This document shows, one piece after another, positions 1 through 7,718 of a DNA stretch of 17,856 bases. Position numbers and translations under genes: made by a program. This stretch comes from an uncultured Angelakisella sp. (lineage in GTDB: Bacteria; Bacillota; Clostridia; Oscillospirales; Ruminococcaceae): positions 1 through 17,856 of the forward strand of contig CAJUFK010000064.1 of NCBI GenBank assembly GCA_910585535.1, written 5' to 3'. Below the pieces are notes generated by a model. It made no database searches. It saw only the letters and a program-made list of their open reading frames with translations, and was not told the origin of the DNA. Every line of letters starts with the position of its first letter. The first letter of the stretch is position 1.

Positions 1-288
1 TCTGGCGCGCCAGAAAGGAGGTCCGCCGGAAGGGCAAACGTCGTTTAGCCATCAACCGCTGCCAACCCCCAGAAAGGAAACCCAGAGATGGGACGCCCAA
101 AGGGCCACTACCTACAAAAAGGCAGTACCTTTTCAATCAGGCGCAGAACCCAGAAAATCGTAGGAGGAAGGAACACCCCCCACAGCGCCAGAGCCTGAAA
201 GCCATAAATTGCACGGTGGGATTTTGACGCTTTTTCGGATGAACTTTCATTTTGATTTCCTGCAAAACGGAAAATCTCACTTTTTCCT
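1..288. other. Leader-side region without a convincing gene
   Basis: I see no gene here that I can support. One + frame is open from the window edge to a TGA at 225-227. Its translation has no start codon and is dominated by Lys, Arg and Pro, so it could be the tail of a gene entering from the left or chance. The first 14 bases are a perfect palindrome (TCTGGCGCGCCAGA), cut by the window edge. The stretch is A/G-rich compared with the genes that follow. No tRNA-like cloverleaf or terminator was recognised. Confidence 0.4.
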
Positions 289-317
289 TTACAAGCGATG
301 GGAAAACGTGGTATAAT
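288..317 (+). promoter_or_regulatory. Sigma-A promoter with extended -10 for the epimerase
   Basis: The -35 box TTTACA (288-293) and the -10 box TATAAT (312-317) are separated by 18 bases. TG at 309-310 with one base before the -10 makes it an extended -10 promoter. Transcription would start near 324, leaving a leader of about 110 bases before the start codon at 433. This is one of the best promoters in the window and probably drives the epimerase and at least part of the transporter operon. Confidence 0.8.
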
Positions 318-325
318 AGACGAAA

Positions 326-337
326 ATCAAATTTGAT
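326..337. promoter_or_regulatory. Perfect 12-bp palindrome at the predicted transcription start (operator candidate)
   Basis: ATCAAATTTGAT is a perfect 12-bp palindrome nine bases after the -10 box, covering the first transcribed bases. A repressor dimer bound here would block initiation. I cannot name the regulator. It does not match the full CodY consensus (AATTTTCWGAAAATT). That it is an operator is inferred from symmetry and position only. Confidence 0.4.
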
Positions 338-340
338 ACA

Positions 341-408
341 GCGGCGGAGGAGCAAAACAGCTCGTCTGGTTTTGCAACAGTGGACAACAAATCCTGCATT
401 TCCGCCGC
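341..408 (+). other. Nested inverted repeats in the epimerase leader
   Basis: Two nested inverted repeats lie in the leader: GCGGCGGA (341-348) with TCCGCCGC (401-408), enclosing GCAAAAC (352-358) with GTTTTGC (369-375). The outer arm ends seven bases before the purine-rich ribosome site AAAGGGGG (415-422). The RNA could therefore fold just upstream of the translation start. No known riboswitch class was recognised. Confidence 0.35.
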
Positions 409-432
409 CGGAACAAAGGGGGCCGCCTGCTT

Positions 433-1518
433 ATGAAGATCGTTGACATCCGTACCGGGGAGATCGGCATTCCCCTGGCCCGGCCTTTTAAGACCGCTCT
501 GCGAACGGTGGAACGGGTGGAGGACATTGTGGTCCGGATCACCGCCGAAAACGGTATGGTGGGCTACGGGGAAGCCCCTCCCACCGCCGTCATCACCGGG
601 GATACCAAGGGCTCCATCCTCTCCGCGATCAATGAGTTCATAGCCCCGGCCATTCTGGGGGCGGACGTTCTGGCCCTGGACGAGGTGATGGAGCGGATGG
701 ACCGGTCCATCAAAGGGAACACCTCCGCCAAGGCGGCGGTGGATATGGCCCTTTACGACCTTTGGGGCAAGATCCTGGGAAAGCCCCTCTACCAGCTTTT
801 GGGCGGGTACCGCCGGGAAATCGAGACCGACATCACCATCAGCGTGGGGCCTGTGGCCCAGATGGTGGCCGATTCCCTGGCCGCCTTGGACGAGGGCTAC
901 CGGATCCTCAAGATCAAGGTGGGCAAGGAGGGGATGGCCGACCTGCCCCGAATCGCCGCCATCCGGGAGGCGGTGGGCCCCGACATCCGCCTGCGGGTGG
1001 ACGCCAACCAGGGTTGGAATGTCCCCGACTCCATCCGGATCATCTCGGCCATGGAGGACAAGGGCCTCTGTATCGACCTGGTGGAACAGCCGGTGGAGGC
1101 CCACGACCTGACGGGGATGGCCAAGATCACCCAGGCGGTGTACACCCCCATCCTGGCCGACGAAAGCGTGTTCTCCCCCCTGGATGCCCTGGAGATCATC
1201 CGCCGGGGGGCCGCCGACCTCATCAACATCAAGCTGATGAAAACCGGGGGCATCCACCAGGCCATCAAGATCTGCGGCATCGCCTCCCTCTACGGGGTGG
1301 AGTGTATGATGGGCTGTATGCTGGAATCCAAGCTGGCGGTCTCCGCCGCCGCCCACCTTACCGCCGCCAAGGGCATCATCACAAGGGCGGACCTGGACGG
1401 CCCCTCCCTCTGCTCCGAGGACCCCTTCACCGGCGGCCCGGACTACGACGGCCCCGTCATCCGGATGAACGACCTGCCGGGCATCGGCATCTCCGCCGTC
1501 CCCTGCGACTTTACGTAA
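433..1518 (+). CDS. Dipeptide epimerase, enolase superfamily (L-Ala-D/L-Glu epimerase type)
   Basis: This is a 361-residue protein of the muconate-lactonizing/mandelate-racemase branch of the enolase superfamily, the normal length for the family. Visible active-site residues are the KxK base pair K160/K162, metal ligands D190 (RVDANQGW), E218 (VEQP) and D243 (LADES), and the second base K267 (INIKLMKTGG). A DLDGP segment at 320-324 matches the substrate-amine-binding loop of L-Ala-D/L-Glu epimerases such as YkfB and YcjG. These enzymes invert the second residue of dipeptides such as L-Ala-D-Glu, a step in reuse of cell-wall peptides. The ATG at 433 has AAAGGGGG ten bases upstream. It is the first gene before a full peptide ABC transporter, an arrangement like the ykf and mpp/ycj loci. 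The exact dipeptide cannot be read from sequence: this family includes epimerases for other hydrophobic or cationic dipeptides. Confidence 0.9.
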   Translation: MKIVDIRTGEIGIPLARPFKTALRTVERVEDIVVRITAENGMVGYGEAPPTAVITGDTKGSILSAINEFIAPAILGADVLALDEVMERMDRSIKGNTSAKAAVDMALYDLWGKILGKPLYQLLGGYRREIETDITISVGPVAQMVADSLAALDEGYRILKIKVGKEGMADLPRIAAIREAVGPDIRLRVDANQGWNVPDSIRIISAMEDKGLCIDLVEQPVEAHDLTGMAKITQAVYTPILADESVFSPLDALEIIRRGAADLINIKLMKTGGIHQAIKICGIASLYGVECMMGCMLESKLAVSAAAHLTAAKGIITRADLDGPSLCSEDPFTGGPDYDGPVIRMNDLPGIGISAVPCDFT

Positions 1519-1527
1519 TGGGAGAAT

Positions 1528-1552
1528 AAAAGCCTGGAATTTCCCGGCTTTT
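1528..1552 (+). terminator. Hairpin between epimerase and binding-protein gene (weak terminator or attenuator)
   Basis: AAAAGCC (1528-1534) pairs with GGCTTTT (1546-1552), with further GGA/TCC pairing inside and a three-base loop. Only four T follow directly, so it is probably a leaky terminator. It sits between the epimerase stop and the transporter genes. I see no convincing promoter after it, so partial read-through seems likely. Confidence 0.4.
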
Positions 1553-1621
1553 AGATAAAAAGCGTGAACGCCGCCTCCCTTGTGCGGCACACAAAAAACC
1601 ATGAACAGGAGGAAAATGAGA

Positions 1622-3589
1622 ATGAAAAGATTCTTCTCTCTGCTGCTTTGTCTCGCCATGCTCCTCAGTGTGGCAGGCTGCGGCAACAACAACGATGCCG
1701 GCGGCACCGGCACCACTCCTCCCGCCAATGACGGCGGAAACGGGAGCGGAGCCCCCGAAGGGGCGGCCGCCATCTACCGCAAGCTGTACTCCTCGGAGGT
1801 GACCACCCTCAACTACCTCTCCACCGGCACCACCCTGGAGTTCGAGCCTGCCGCCAACGTCATCGACACCCTGGTGGAGTATGACAAGTACGGTATGGTT
1901 CAGCCCGCCCTGGCCACCAGCTGGGAGACCTCCGAGGACGGCCTCACCTGGACCTTCCACCTCCGCAACGACGCCAAGTGGGTGAAGAGCGACGGCAGCG
2001 AATACGCCCCTGTCACCGCCCACGACTTTGTCACCGGCCTGCGCTGGGTGGTAAACCCGGAGAACCAGTCCAAGACCTCCGACGTGGTTTGCAGCGTCAT
2101 TGCCAACGCCGACGAACTGTACACCAAGAAGATTACCGACTTTGAGCAGCTGGGCGTCAAGGCCGAGGACGACTACACCCTGGTGTACACCCTCAAGGCC
2201 CCCACCCCCTACTTCCTTTCCATGCTGACCTATGTCTGCTTTATGCCCGCCAACGCCGACTTCCTGGCGGAGAAGGGGGAGAAGTTCGGGGCCGCCGAAA
2301 GCGCCGACAACCTCCTGTACTGCGGCGCCTACCGCATCGCCGACTTCCAGCCCTCGGTCCTGCACACCTTTGTAAAGAACGACAGCTACTGGGATAAGGA
2401 GAACGTCTTTATCGACGAGATCCAGGAGACCTTCAACAAGGAGGCCGTCACCCTGGCTCCTTCCCTGTACCAGCGGGGCGAAACCGATTACGCCGTCATC
2501 CCCGCCGACATCCTGCCCACCTGGATGAACGACGCGAAGCTGAAGGACGTGGTGGCCCCCCAGCGCAACAGCTACTACAGCTATTTCTTCTGCTTCGACT
2601 TTGACCCCCAGTTCGACGCCGCCTACGAGCCCGAGAACTGGAAGAAGGCCGTAAACAACGAGAACTTCCGCAAGTCCCTTTACTACGCCCTGGACCGCGT
2701 TCGGGCCAAGACGGTGGAAGAGCCCTACAACCCCGAAAGCCAGCTTATCGGTACCGTGACCCCTCCCAACTTCGTCTCTGCTGACGGGGTGGATTACACC
2801 CAGCTGGACGCCCTGAAGGGCTACAGCAACGACCCCAACCACGGCTATGACGAGACCAAGGCCAAGGAGTACAAGACCAAGGCCATGGAGGAGCTGAAGG
2901 CCGCCGGGGCTTCCTTCCCGGTGAAGATTTTGATGAGCTACAACCCCTCCACCGCCAACTGGGATAAACAGTGCCAGATCATCGAGCAGCAGCTGGAGGG
3001 CCTTCTGGGAACCGATTACATCGACATCGTTCTGGAGGCCGGCCCTTCCACCAACTTCCTCTCCGAGGTCCGCAAGGCCGGCAAGTACGCCCTGATGCTC
3101 TGCAACTGGGGCCCTGACTACGCCGACCCCGAGACCTACACCGATCCCTGGAGCCTGGGCTTCACCTACAGCTGGCCGGAGCTGTCCACCGATCCCGCCT
3201 ACGAGACCGGTGAGACCTACACCGCCGAAGACGCCGCCGCCCTGGGCCTGGAGGACAAATTCATCGGCGCCAAGGTGAAGACCTACAACAAGATGGTAGA
3301 CGCGGCCAAGGCCGAGAAGCTGGACATCTCTGCCCGGTACCAGAAGTTTGCCGAGGCCGAGGCATACTTTATCGACCACGCCTTCATCATCCCCTTTGCG
3401 GTAAAGAACGACGGGTACTGTGTCAACAAGATCAGTCCGTTTGACCGTCCGTTTGCGCCCTTCGGCGTTTCCACCCTTAAGTTCAAGGGCGCGAAGCTGC
3501 TGGAGAAGCCCATGAGCCTGGAGGAGTACCAGGCCGCCGAGGCCCAGTGGGAGCAGGAGCGCGAGGCTGCCATGGCCAAGGCCGGCTAA
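1622..3589 (+). CDS. Peptide ABC transporter substrate-binding lipoprotein (family 5)
   Basis: This 655-residue protein is the extracellular substrate-binding component of an Opp/Dpp-type peptide importer. The N-terminus is a lipoprotein signal: MKR, a Leu/Phe-rich segment, then the lipobox SVAGC with the lipidated Cys at residue 20. A Gly/Asn/Thr/Pro-rich linker follows, then a family-5 solute-binding fold with typical phrases such as LATSWETSEDGLTWTFHLR. The start at 1622 is chosen because AGGAGG (1607-1612) lies nine bases upstream. In-frame ATGs at 1601 and 1616 are badly spaced. At about 655 residues it is longer than a typical DppA (about 535) and closer to large Firmicutes OppA forms. 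Its neighbours are the epimerase and the two permeases, so it probably captures the peptides the locus handles. Ligand length and specificity cannot be predicted here. Confidence 0.92.
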   Translation: MKRFFSLLLCLAMLLSVAGCGNNNDAGGTGTTPPANDGGNGSGAPEGAAAIYRKLYSSEVTTLNYLSTGTTLEFEPAANVIDTLVEYDKYGMVQPALATSWETSEDGLTWTFHLRNDAKWVKSDGSEYAPVTAHDFVTGLRWVVNPENQSKTSDVVCSVIANADELYTKKITDFEQLGVKAEDDYTLVYTLKAPTPYFLSMLTYVCFMPANADFLAEKGEKFGAAESADNLLYCGAYRIADFQPSVLHTFVKNDSYWDKENVFIDEIQETFNKEAVTLAPSLYQRGETDYAVIPADILPTWMNDAKLKDVVAPQRNSYYSYFFCFDFDPQFDAAYEPENWKKAVNNENFRKSLYYALDRVRAKTVEEPYNPESQLIGTVTPPNFVSADGVDYTQLDALKGYSNDPNHGYDETKAKEYKTKAMEELKAAGASFPVKILMSYNPSTANWDKQCQIIEQQLEGLLGTDYIDIVLEAGPSTNFLSEVRKAGKYALMLCNWGPDYADPETYTDPWSLGFTYSWPELSTDPAYETGETYTAEDAAALGLEDKFIGAKVKTYNKMVDAAKAEKLDISARYQKFAEAEAYFIDHAFIIPFAVKNDGYCVNKISPFDRPFAPFGVSTLKFKGAKLLEKPMSLEEYQAAEAQWEQEREAAMAKAG

Positions 3590-3611
3590 ACAAAAAACAA
3601 GCCCCATGGTT

Positions 3612-3642
3612 GGAGCCGGGTGGGGATCCCCCGCCCGGCTCC
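3612..3642 (+). other. Strong GC-rich stem-loop after the binding-protein gene
   Basis: GGAGCCGGG (3612-3620) pairs with CCCGGCTCC (3634-3642), a T-G wobble follows, then GGGG pairs with CCCC around a three-base loop, giving a 14-bp stem. No T-run follows. It is better explained as an mRNA 3'-end-protecting or processing structure that keeps binding-protein message high relative to permease message than as a simple terminator. Such hairpins are common behind binding-protein genes of ABC importers. Confidence 0.6.
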
Positions 3643-3669
3643 GGGGCGTGTCCGGTGTCCCAGGCTGAA

Positions 3670-3697
3670 ACCAGGCGGCCAGGCTTGGCCACTTGGT
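3670..3697 (+). other. Second stem-loop before the permease gene
   Basis: ACCAGGCGGCCA (3670-3681) pairs with TGGCCACTTGGT (3686-3697) around a GGCT loop, with one G-T wobble and one mismatch. It follows the larger stem by 27 bases and also lacks a T-run. The two together fill most of the 153-base gap between the binding protein and the first permease. Confidence 0.45.
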
Positions 3698-3742
3698 TTG
3701 AGTCTGTGACCTGTTACCACACTACATAAGGAGCTGTTCAAA

Positions 3743-4687
3743 TTGCTCAAGTACATTGCCAAACGGCTGGTGCAGTCGGTTTTGACCCTGTTCATCATCA
3801 TTACCATCATCTTCTGCCTGCTGCGGATGATGCCTGAGGAAGGGTACCTTGGGGCCAACTACGACAAGATGAGTGAGGTCCAGCGGGAGACCATCCTCAC
3901 CGAGATGGGCCTGCGGGATCCCCTGTTCACCCAGCTGGGGAAGTTCTACCAGGGGCTTCTCCGGGGGGACTTCGGCACCTCCTGGATCTACCGGCCCAAC
4001 GTTGCCATCACCGACATTCTGGCAGAAAAGGCCCCTGTCTCCATTAAGATGGGGCTGATGGCGGTAGCCATCGCCATGGTGGTGGGCATCCCCCTGGGGG
4101 TGCTGATGACCCGGTTTAAGGGGGGCGTCCCCGACCGGCTGGGAATGGGCTTTGTGGTGCTGGTTATGGCCATCCCCCAGGCGGTGTACCACCTGTTTAT
4201 CCAGACCTACCTCACCGATTTCTTCCACCTGCCCATGCTCTTTAAGGGCCCCAACCTAATGAGCTGGATTCTGCCTACCATCTCCCTGTCCCTTTACAAT
4301 ACCGCCACCTTCGCCCTGTGGATGCGCCGGTATATGGTGGATGAGCTGAACAAGGACTATGTCCGCCTTGCCCGGGCCAAGGGGGTCAAGAATGCCGTTA
4401 TCATGGGGAGCCATGTCTTTCCCAACGCCTTTGTGCCCCTGATCCAGACCATCCCGACCATGATCCTTTCCACCGCCATGGGTTCCATCTATGTGGAGTC
4501 CCTTTATTCGGTGCCCGGCATGGGCGGCCTTTTGGTGGAGGTCATCCAAAGGCAGGACAACACCATGGTCCAAGCCCTGGTGCTGATCTACGCCGCCCTG
4601 GGGATCATCGGCCTGCTGCTGGGGGATCTCCTGATGGGGCTCTGCGACCCCCGAATCACCTTTGTGGAGAAAGGAGGGGCCCGCTGA
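3743..4687 (+). CDS. Peptide ABC transporter permease, OppB/DppB type
   Basis: This 314-residue inner-membrane permease is the first of the two channel subunits. It has an N-terminal membrane segment at about residues 10-28, a large external region, then the BPD_transp_1 core. The cytoplasmic EAA coupling loop is clear at about 203-215 (KDYVRLARAKGV), which contacts the ATPase. It starts with TTG at 3743, supported by AAGGAG (3728-3733) nine bases upstream; no better in-frame start is near. The stop codon overlaps the next gene's start by one base (TGATG), so translation of the two permeases is coupled. Confidence 0.93.
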   Translation: MLKYIAKRLVQSVLTLFIIITIIFCLLRMMPEEGYLGANYDKMSEVQRETILTEMGLRDPLFTQLGKFYQGLLRGDFGTSWIYRPNVAITDILAEKAPVSIKMGLMAVAIAMVVGIPLGVLMTRFKGGVPDRLGMGFVVLVMAIPQAVYHLFIQTYLTDFFHLPMLFKGPNLMSWILPTISLSLYNTATFALWMRRYMVDELNKDYVRLARAKGVKNAVIMGSHVFPNAFVPLIQTIPTMILSTAMGSIYVESLYSVPGMGGLLVEVIQRQDNTMVQALVLIYAALGIIGLLLGDLLMGLCDPRITFVEKGGAR

Positions 4688-5676
4688 TGAAAAAGTTTTT
4701 GGACGGCGCAGCCAACCGGGTTTCCGACAGCGTAAACGAGACCATCGCCGCCGACGCCTTTACCTTTGCGGAATACGACGAGACCGCTGGGGAAAAGGTG
4801 GCCTGGACCGACTATTCCTACTGGGGCTCCACCTTCCGGATGTTCTTCAAAAACCGCGTGGCGGTGGCCCTCCTGGTCCTTTTGGCAGTGATCCTCCTGT
4901 TTACCTTTATCCAGCCCCACCTGCCGGGCCAGCGGCCAGCCACCCTTATTAACAACGACCCGGACACCGGCATGATGCTGATGAACGTCCCCCCCAACGA
5001 CGAGTTCCTCTTCGGCACCAACTCCATCGGCCAGGACCTGTGGAGCATGGTCTGGAGCGGCACCCGCACCTCCCTTTTTATCGGCTTTGCCGTGGCCTGC
5101 TCGGAGGTGATCCTGGGCATTACCATGGGGGTCCTTTGGGGCTATGTCCGCAAGCTGGACCATTTCCTCACCACCCTGTACAACATCGTGGACAACATCC
5201 CCCAAACCATCATGCTCATCCTGATTTCCTACATCCTGCGGCCCAGTATGTCCACCATCATCCTGGCCATGTGCCTCACCAGCTGGCTGAAGATGGCCCG
5301 GTTTATCCGCAACCAAATCGTTATCATCCGGGACCGGGATTACAACCTGGCCTCCCGGTGCCTGGGCACTCCCACCTGGCGGATCATCCTGAAAAACCTG
5401 CTGCCCTACCTGGTCAGCGTCATGATGCTCCGCATTGCCACCACCATCCCGGAGGCCATTGGCAACGAGGTGTTCCTTACCTACATCGGCCTGGGCCTCC
5501 CGGTGGCCATCCCCTCCCTGGGGAACCTTATCAACAGCGGCCGGGGCCTCCTGATGTACGAGTCCCTTCGCTACCAGCTGATCTTCCCGGCGGTGGTCCT
5601 GTCCATCGTCACCGTCTCTTTCTACATCATCGGCAACGCCTTCGCCGACGCTGCCGACCCCAAAAACCACGTGTAA
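4687..5676 (+). CDS. Peptide ABC transporter permease, OppC/DppC type
   Basis: This 329-residue second permease subunit pairs with the upstream OppB-like protein. About 55 soluble residues precede the first membrane segment (near 56-75, ALLVLLAVILLFTF), as in OppC proteins. An external region with FGTNSIGQDLWS follows; that is the usual FGTDxxGRD motif of OppC/DppC permeases. The EAA loop is at about 218-227 (DYNLASRCLG). The ATG overlaps the upstream stop by one base. The next gene begins 15 bases after this stop behind a perfect AAAGGAGG. Confidence 0.93.
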   Translation: MKKFLDGAANRVSDSVNETIAADAFTFAEYDETAGEKVAWTDYSYWGSTFRMFFKNRVAVALLVLLAVILLFTFIQPHLPGQRPATLINNDPDTGMMLMNVPPNDEFLFGTNSIGQDLWSMVWSGTRTSLFIGFAVACSEVILGITMGVLWGYVRKLDHFLTTLYNIVDNIPQTIMLILISYILRPSMSTIILAMCLTSWLKMARFIRNQIVIIRDRDYNLASRCLGTPTWRIILKNLLPYLVSVMMLRIATTIPEAIGNEVFLTYIGLGLPVAIPSLGNLINSGRGLLMYESLRYQLIFPAVVLSIVTVSFYIIGNAFADAADPKNHV

Positions 5677-5691
5677 AGGAGGTTCCGTACC

Positions 5692-6753
5692 ATGTCAGAA
5701 GCCATCACCAGCGCCCCTGTCATCCTCTCGGTGCGGGATCTGGACGTGAAGTTCCACCTCCGGGGGCGGACCCTAAACGCCATCCGGGGCATCTCCCTGG
5801 ACCTGCACCAGGGGGAGAGCCTGGCCATCGTGGGGGAGTCCGGATCGGGGAAAAGTGTCTTTACCAAGACCTTTATGGGCCTTTTGGACCAGAACGGCGA
5901 AATCGCCGGAGGGGAGATCCTCTACAACGGCCAGGACCTGGCAAAATACAAGACCGAAAGGCAGTGGCGGACCGTCCGGGGACGGGAGATCGCCATGGTC
6001 CTCCAGGACCCCATGACCAGCCTCAACCCCCTAAAGACCATCGGGAGCCAGATCAGCGAGGCCATCGCCATCCACCAGGGCCTTCGGGGAAGCGCCCTTA
6101 AGGCCAAGGTCCTGGAGTATCTTCGGGACGTGGGTATCTCCGACCCGGAGGGCCGCTGCAAGCAGTACCCCCACGAGTTTTCCGGGGGGATGCGCCAGCG
6201 GGTGGTTATTGCCATCGCCGTGGCCTGCAACCCCAAGATCCTCATCTGTGACGAGCCCACCACCGCCCTGGACGTCACCATCCAGGCCCAGATCCTTTCC
6301 CTGCTGAAGGAGCTGAAAAAGAAGTACGACCTGACCACCGTCTATATCACCCACGACCTGGGGGTGGTGGCCAACGTGGCCGACCGCATCGCGGTGATGT
6401 ATGCCGGGGACATTGTGGAGATCGGCACCTGTGAGGAGGTCTTTTACAACCCCAGGCACCCCTATACCTGGGCGCTGCTCTCCAGCCTGCCCCAGCTGGG
6501 GGTGAAGGGCCAGGCCCTCTACTCCATCCAAGGGGCCCCGCCCAACCTTTTTACCGAAGTCAAAGGGGACGCCTTTGCCCCCCGGAACCCCCACGCTTTG
6601 AAAATCGACTTTGAGGAACGCCCCCCCTATTTTGAGGTGAGCCCCACCCACAAGGCCCGGACCTGGCTTTTGGACCCCCGGGCCCCCAAGGTGGAACCCC
6701 CGGAGCATATCCGGGAACTGCAGAAGGAAGGGGTGAGCCGCCTTGGCCAGTAA
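5692..6753 (+). CDS. Peptide ABC transporter ATPase, OppD/DppD type
   Basis: This 353-residue protein is the first of two cytoplasmic ATPases that power the importer. Walker A GESGSGKS is at 48-55, the ABC signature SGGMRQR at 164-170, Walker B LICDEP at 184-189 and the switch His at 221. After the nucleotide-binding domain comes the oligopeptide-transporter C-terminal region (HPYTWALLSSLP). In this family that region often carries an Fe-S-cluster Cys motif; I do not see the full Cys set here. The ribosome site AAAGGAGG (5675-5682) precedes the ATG by nine bases. Its end overlaps the next ATPase by 11 bases. Confidence 0.94.
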   Translation: MSEAITSAPVILSVRDLDVKFHLRGRTLNAIRGISLDLHQGESLAIVGESGSGKSVFTKTFMGLLDQNGEIAGGEILYNGQDLAKYKTERQWRTVRGREIAMVLQDPMTSLNPLKTIGSQISEAIAIHQGLRGSALKAKVLEYLRDVGISDPEGRCKQYPHEFSGGMRQRVVIAIAVACNPKILICDEPTTALDVTIQAQILSLLKELKKKYDLTTVYITHDLGVVANVADRIAVMYAGDIVEIGTCEEVFYNPRHPYTWALLSSLPQLGVKGQALYSIQGAPPNLFTEVKGDAFAPRNPHALKIDFEERPPYFEVSPTHKARTWLLDPRAPKVEPPEHIRELQKEGVSRLGQ

Positions 6754-7690
6754 CAACCAGCGGGAGATCCTCCTGTCGGTCCGGGACATGACGGTGGATT
6801 TCGGGAACCGCCGGAACCCCTTCCGGGCGGTGGACCACGTGAGCTTTGACATCTACAAAGGGGAGACCTTCGGCCTGGTGGGGGAGTCCGGCTCGGGCAA
6901 GACCACCATCGGCCGGGCCATCATCCGAATCAACCCCATCTCCGGGGGGGAGGTCCTTTACGAAGGGGAGCGGATCAGCGGCAGGATCAGCCGGGAGAAG
7001 GACCGGGAGGTGACCCGGAAGATCCAGATGATCTTCCAGGACCCCATGGCCAGCCTCAACGAGCGGGCCAAGGTGGACTACATCGTCTCGGAGGGGCTCT
7101 ACAACGTCCAGAAGGGCCTCACCGAGGAGGAACGCCGCCGCAAGGTGGAGGAAGCCCTCACCGCCGTGGGCCTGCTGCCGGAGTTTGCCAGCCGGTTCCC
7201 CCACGAGTTTTCGGGAGGGCAGCGGCAGCGGATCGGCATTGCCCGGGCGCTTATCATGGGGCCCCAGTTTATCATTGCCGACGAGCCTATCTCGGCTTTG
7301 GACGTTTCTATTCGGGCCCAGGTGCTGAATCTTTTGGCCCAGCTGCAAAAGAAGTACGGGCTGACCTACCTTTTCGTGGCCCACGACCTTTCGGTGATGC
7401 GATTTATCACCGACCGTATCGCGGTGATCCACAAGGGGGTCATCGTAGAGCTTTCCGAGACGGAAAAGCTGTTCGCCCATCCCCTGCACCCCTACACCCG
7501 GGCGCTATTGTCGGCCATTCCCCTGCCGGATCCCATCCGGGAGCGGGAGAAGGTGCTGGAGGTTTATGATCCTGCCTGCCATGATTACCGTGTGGAAAAG
7601 CCGGAGTGGGTGGAGATTGAGGAAGGGCACTTTGTCCGGGGAAACCGCCCGGAACTGGAGGAGTACCGGAGGGTGCTGGAGCAGTCCTAG
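6743..7690 (+). CDS. Peptide ABC transporter ATPase, OppF/DppF type
   Basis: This 315-residue protein is the second ATPase. Walker A GESGSGKT is at 47-54, the signature SGGQRQR at 157-163 and Walker B ADEP around 179-182. The C-terminal HPYTRALLSAIP segment is typical of OppF. The TTG start at 6743 lies inside the end of the upstream ATPase gene, with AAGGGG (6728-6733) nine bases before it, so translation is coupled. With it the importer is complete: binding protein, two permeases, two ATPases. No terminator follows before the glycosyltransferase gene 28 bases downstream. Confidence 0.94.
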   Translation: MASNNQREILLSVRDMTVDFGNRRNPFRAVDHVSFDIYKGETFGLVGESGSGKTTIGRAIIRINPISGGEVLYEGERISGRISREKDREVTRKIQMIFQDPMASLNERAKVDYIVSEGLYNVQKGLTEEERRRKVEEALTAVGLLPEFASRFPHEFSGGQRQRIGIARALIMGPQFIIADEPISALDVSIRAQVLNLLAQLQKKYGLTYLFVAHDLSVMRFITDRIAVIHKGVIVELSETEKLFAHPLHPYTRALLSAIPLPDPIREREKVLEVYDPACHDYRVEKPEWVEIEEGHFVRGNRPELEEYRRVLEQS

Positions 7691-7718
7691 GGAGGAAGAA
7701 GAGGAGGGAAAGGGCGTT

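Noticed and set aside
1..14. Perfect 14-bp palindrome at the window edge
   Set aside because: Cut by the edge, so its context and true length are unknown. Short GC palindromes are common at this base composition.
3..227. Open + frame entering from the left edge, Lys/Arg/Pro-rich
   Set aside because: No start codon, no recognisable motif and an overlapping second open frame. It may be chance; sequence to the left is needed to decide.
1580..1621. Longer binding-protein start at TTG 1580 or ATG 1601/1616
   Set aside because: These would place extra basic residues before the lipoprotein signal and have wrong ribosome-site spacing. ATG 1622 is nine bases after AGGAGG.
289..1773. Long open frame antisense to the epimerase
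   Set aside because: It lies opposite a gene with complete catalytic motifs. Its Gly/His/Val/Asp-rich translation is the usual shadow of GC-rich codons.
1511..3607. 698-codon open frame antisense to the binding-protein gene
   Set aside because: The translation is low-complexity Gly/Val/Leu sequence without domains. The sense strand encodes an obvious lipoprotein, so this is a composition artefact.
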